A stretch of 64,000 nucleotides of DNA from positions 9,778-73,777 of the forward strand of contig UQJT01000010.1 in the NCBI GenBank assembly GCA_900541395.1. The letters run 5' to 3'. Positions 62,288 through 64,000 of this stretch are shown here, one piece after another. Source of the stretch: an uncultured Desulfovibrio sp. GTDB taxonomy: Bacteria; Desulfobacterota; Desulfovibrionia; Desulfovibrionales; Desulfovibrionaceae. Below the pieces are notes generated by a model. It did no database searches. It saw only the letters and a program-made list of their open reading frames with translations, and was not told where the DNA came from. A program made the translations under genes and the position numbers. The stretch's first letter is position 1; every line of letters starts with the position of its first letter.

Positions 62288-62575
62288 ATCGTCTCACTTA
62301 CGAAAAGAACGTCCTACAGAGGGGATGAAAAAGGTTTTTTCCTTCCAGGAATCGGACGGAACGACGACTCCCGCGCCCGGAGTCGGACCCGGTGGGCAAG
62401 GTTGAACGTCTCTCACTCCGAATTTTTTCGAAATAGGGCGAGTGAGTCAACCGGGGGGCAGACTAACACTTTTTCCGTCATAAAAAAGAGTGTTATATTG
62501 ATCAGCAAGAAGAAGGCGGCATAAGTTCGCGCCGGCCTGCGTCGCGTTCCTGTTTCGTTGTTGGTGCGATGTCGT
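62288..62575. other. Leader and intergenic region of the second glycan cluster
   Basis: I see no gene here. It contains small hairpins: CGACTCC/GGAGTCG around 62363-62384, CTCACTC/GAGTGAG around 62413-62446, and an A+T-rich AACACTTTTT...AAAAAAGAGTGTT stem near 62464-62494. The last may be a terminator-like or promoter region. It is both the 5' leader of the glycan run and the region after trmFO on the same strand. Confidence 0.4.
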
Positions 62576-64000
62576 TCAGTGTGTGGTCGTTTTTCCCCTC
62601 CAAGCGGCGAAGCTGCGGCGGGCACGGGCGGCCAGGGCCGCTTTACGCGATTTTTTGGGGTGTTTTTCCTCCAGTTCGGGCATCAGACCGAAATGAACGT
62701 TGGACGGCTGAAAATGTTTGGCCGGGGTGCGCAGATGGCGCAGCAACGCGCCCAGCGCCGTATCGGGCGGGGGTGGCGCGAGTTCGGCATTCCGGGCGCG
62801 GCCGCCCAGCAGCAGGCCCAGCCACAGGCCGCAGGCCGCCGACTCCACGTAGCCTTCCACGCCGGTGATCTGCCCCGCCAGATGGACGGTGGGACGGCTT
62901 TTGAGGGAAAGATCGATGTTCAGACAGGTCGGAGCATTGACGTAAGTATTACGATGTACGCTGCCGAAGCGCAGGAACTCGGCCCGCTCCAGGCCCGGAA
63001 TCAGGCGGAATACCCGGGCCTGAGCCGCGTAAGTCATTTTGGTCTGGCAGCCTACCAGATTGTAGGCGCTGCGGGCGGCGTTCTCGGCCCGCAACTGAAC
63101 CAGAGCGTAGGGTCTGCGGCCCGTGCGCGGGTCGGTGAAGCCCACCGGCTTGAGCGGCCCGAAGGTCAGGGTGCGTTCGCCCCTTTCGGCCAGGGCTTCG
63201 ATGGGCATACATCCTTCGAAATGGATTTCCCGTTCGAAGTCGTGGGCGGGCACCTTGTCCGCGGCAAGCAGCGCCTGGTAAAACGCTTCGTATTCCGGGC
63301 GGGTCATGGGGCAGTTCAGGTAGTCGCCCATCTGTTCGTCGGGGGCCGGGGCCGATACGGCGGCTGGCGCGGGCGTTGCGAGCGGCGCGTCGTCGGCGTA
63401 GGGCGGGGGAGGGCCGTCGTTGCCGTAGCGCGAACCCCGGAAGGCTACGCCCATGTCCACGGATTCGGCGCTGACGATGGGAGCAATGGCGTCGTAAAAA
63501 TACAGCCCGGCGTCCGCCTCGTCGCCGATATGCTTCCGCAAGGACGCAACCAGAGCTTCGGACGCCAGAGGTCCCGCCGCCACAACCACTGTCCGTCCGG
63601 CCAACTCGGGTTCTTCGGCAGGGTCCAGCGAGTTCACGGGGCGCCGGACCAGACGGATAAGGGGCTCGGCTTCGATCCGGCAGGTCAGTTCGGCGGCAAA
63701 GCGCTCGCGATCCACGGCCAAAGCCTTGCCCGCGGGAACGCTGACGGCGTCGGCCACGGCCATGACGGCGCTGCCCAGGTCCCGCATTTCCTGTTTAAGC
63801 AGACCTACGCCCGACGTTTCGGCGTCGTTGGAACGGAAGGAGTTGGAGCACACCAGTTCTCCCAGCAGGGGGCTGGCGTGGGCCGGAGAAAAGATCGTCG
63901 GTTTCTGTTCGTACAGAACGCAAGCCACGCCTGCGCGGGCCAGGGTCAGGGCGCATTCACAACCGGCCAATCCCCCGCCTACGACGGCGATGCGGGGAGC
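62576..64000 (-). CDS. trmFO: tRNA uracil-5-methyltransferase TrmFO (folate-dependent), start off the window
   Basis: Most of a FAD- and methylene-THF-dependent enzyme that makes m5U54 in tRNA. The frame is open to the window edge; just inside it is the FAD motif IAVVGGGLAGCECALTLA, so only a few N-terminal residues are missing. Family blocks follow: LVCSNSFRSNDAETSGVGLL, the cysteine-containing HFEGCMPIEALAERGE, FGPLKPVGF, RFGSVHRNTYVNAP and LAGQITGVEGYVESAACGLW. A Pro/Ala insert of about 25 residues near the middle is unusual. The C-terminus is basic (RKAALAARARRSFAAWRGK). Confidence 0.93.
   Translation of the reverse strand, partial: APRIAVVGGGLAGCECALTLARAGVACVLYEQKPTIFSPAHASPLLGELVCSNSFRSNDAETSGVGLLKQEMRDLGSAVMAVADAVSVPAGKALAVDRERFAAELTCRIEAEPLIRLVRRPVNSLDPAEEPELAGRTVVVAAGPLASEALVASLRKHIGDEADAGLYFYDAIAPIVSAESVDMGVAFRGSRYGNDGPPPPYADDAPLATPAPAAVSAPAPDEQMGDYLNCPMTRPEYEAFYQALLAADKVPAHDFEREIHFEGCMPIEALAERGERTLTFGPLKPVGFTDPRTGRRPYALVQLRAENAARSAYNLVGCQTKMTYAAQARVFRLIPGLERAEFLRFGSVHRNTYVNAPTCLNIDLSLKSRPTVHLAGQITGVEGYVESAACGLWLGLLLGGRARNAELAPPPPDTALGALLRHLRTPAKHFQPSNVHFGLMPELEEKHPKKSRKAALAARARRSFAAWRGKTTTH

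Overview
The window looks like chromosome of a Gram-negative, flagellated, anaerobe-type bacterium, most likely Desulfovibrionaceae (Desulfobacterota). This is an inference from the gene set: LptD and apolipoprotein acyltransferase (outer membrane), a flgF-flgG-flgA-flgH block behind a sigma-54 type promoter, FlgM, a YeiH-type exporter, a FlhG-like ATPase, TrmFO, and G+C-rich housekeeping genes. Two sugar/glycan clusters are interrupted by visibly A+T-rich glycosyltransferase genes.

Layout. (1) 1-8.3 kb, plus strand: an A+T-rich segment bounded by inverted repeats (138-323) lies just upstream of a tyrosine-recombinase-like gene, whose stop overlaps the start of a glycosyltransferase. UDP-xylose-making genes (uxs, ugd), another glycosyltransferase, a methyltransferase-GT8 fusion and a broken galE follow. 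(2) 8.5-16.5 kb: priA, a long disordered tail-anchored protein, thiC and glnS. (3) 16.7-20.1 kb: flagellar rod/ring genes flgF, flgG, flgA, flgH, then a repeat element and a strong hairpin where flgI would be expected. (4) 20.8-30.6 kb: YeiH-type exporter with an unusual Ala-rich loop, small membrane protein, flgM operon, an MFS efflux pump, unknown proteins, an S24-type repressor with a large symmetrical operator, and two acetyltransferases. (5) 30.7-49 kb, mainly minus strand: HU, FlhG-like ATPase, degenerate GGDEF protein, prfB with its programmed frameshift, lnt, comM, lptD, then alr (plus strand), a very degenerate hybrid histidine kinase with a TPR partner, and an M16 protease. (6) 49.5-62.3 kb, minus strand: a second glycan cluster making GDP-mannose, GDP-L-fucose and GDP-D-rhamnose (manC, manB, gmd, fcl, rmd), with a three-domain glycosyltransferase and an ABC exporter. 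(7) trmFO runs off the right edge.

How the parts work together. The left cluster can make UDP-glucuronate and UDP-xylose and the right cluster GDP-6-deoxyhexoses; both supply glycosyltransferases likely to build surface glycan (LPS O-chain, capsule or flagellar glycan; not decidable here). The most interesting observation is the inverted-repeat-bounded segment directly ahead of a recombinase gene that is translationally coupled to the first glycan gene. That arrangement is what one expects of a self-contained phase-variable promoter switch. It is a hypothesis, since only one orientation is visible and no clear promoter orientation could be assigned.
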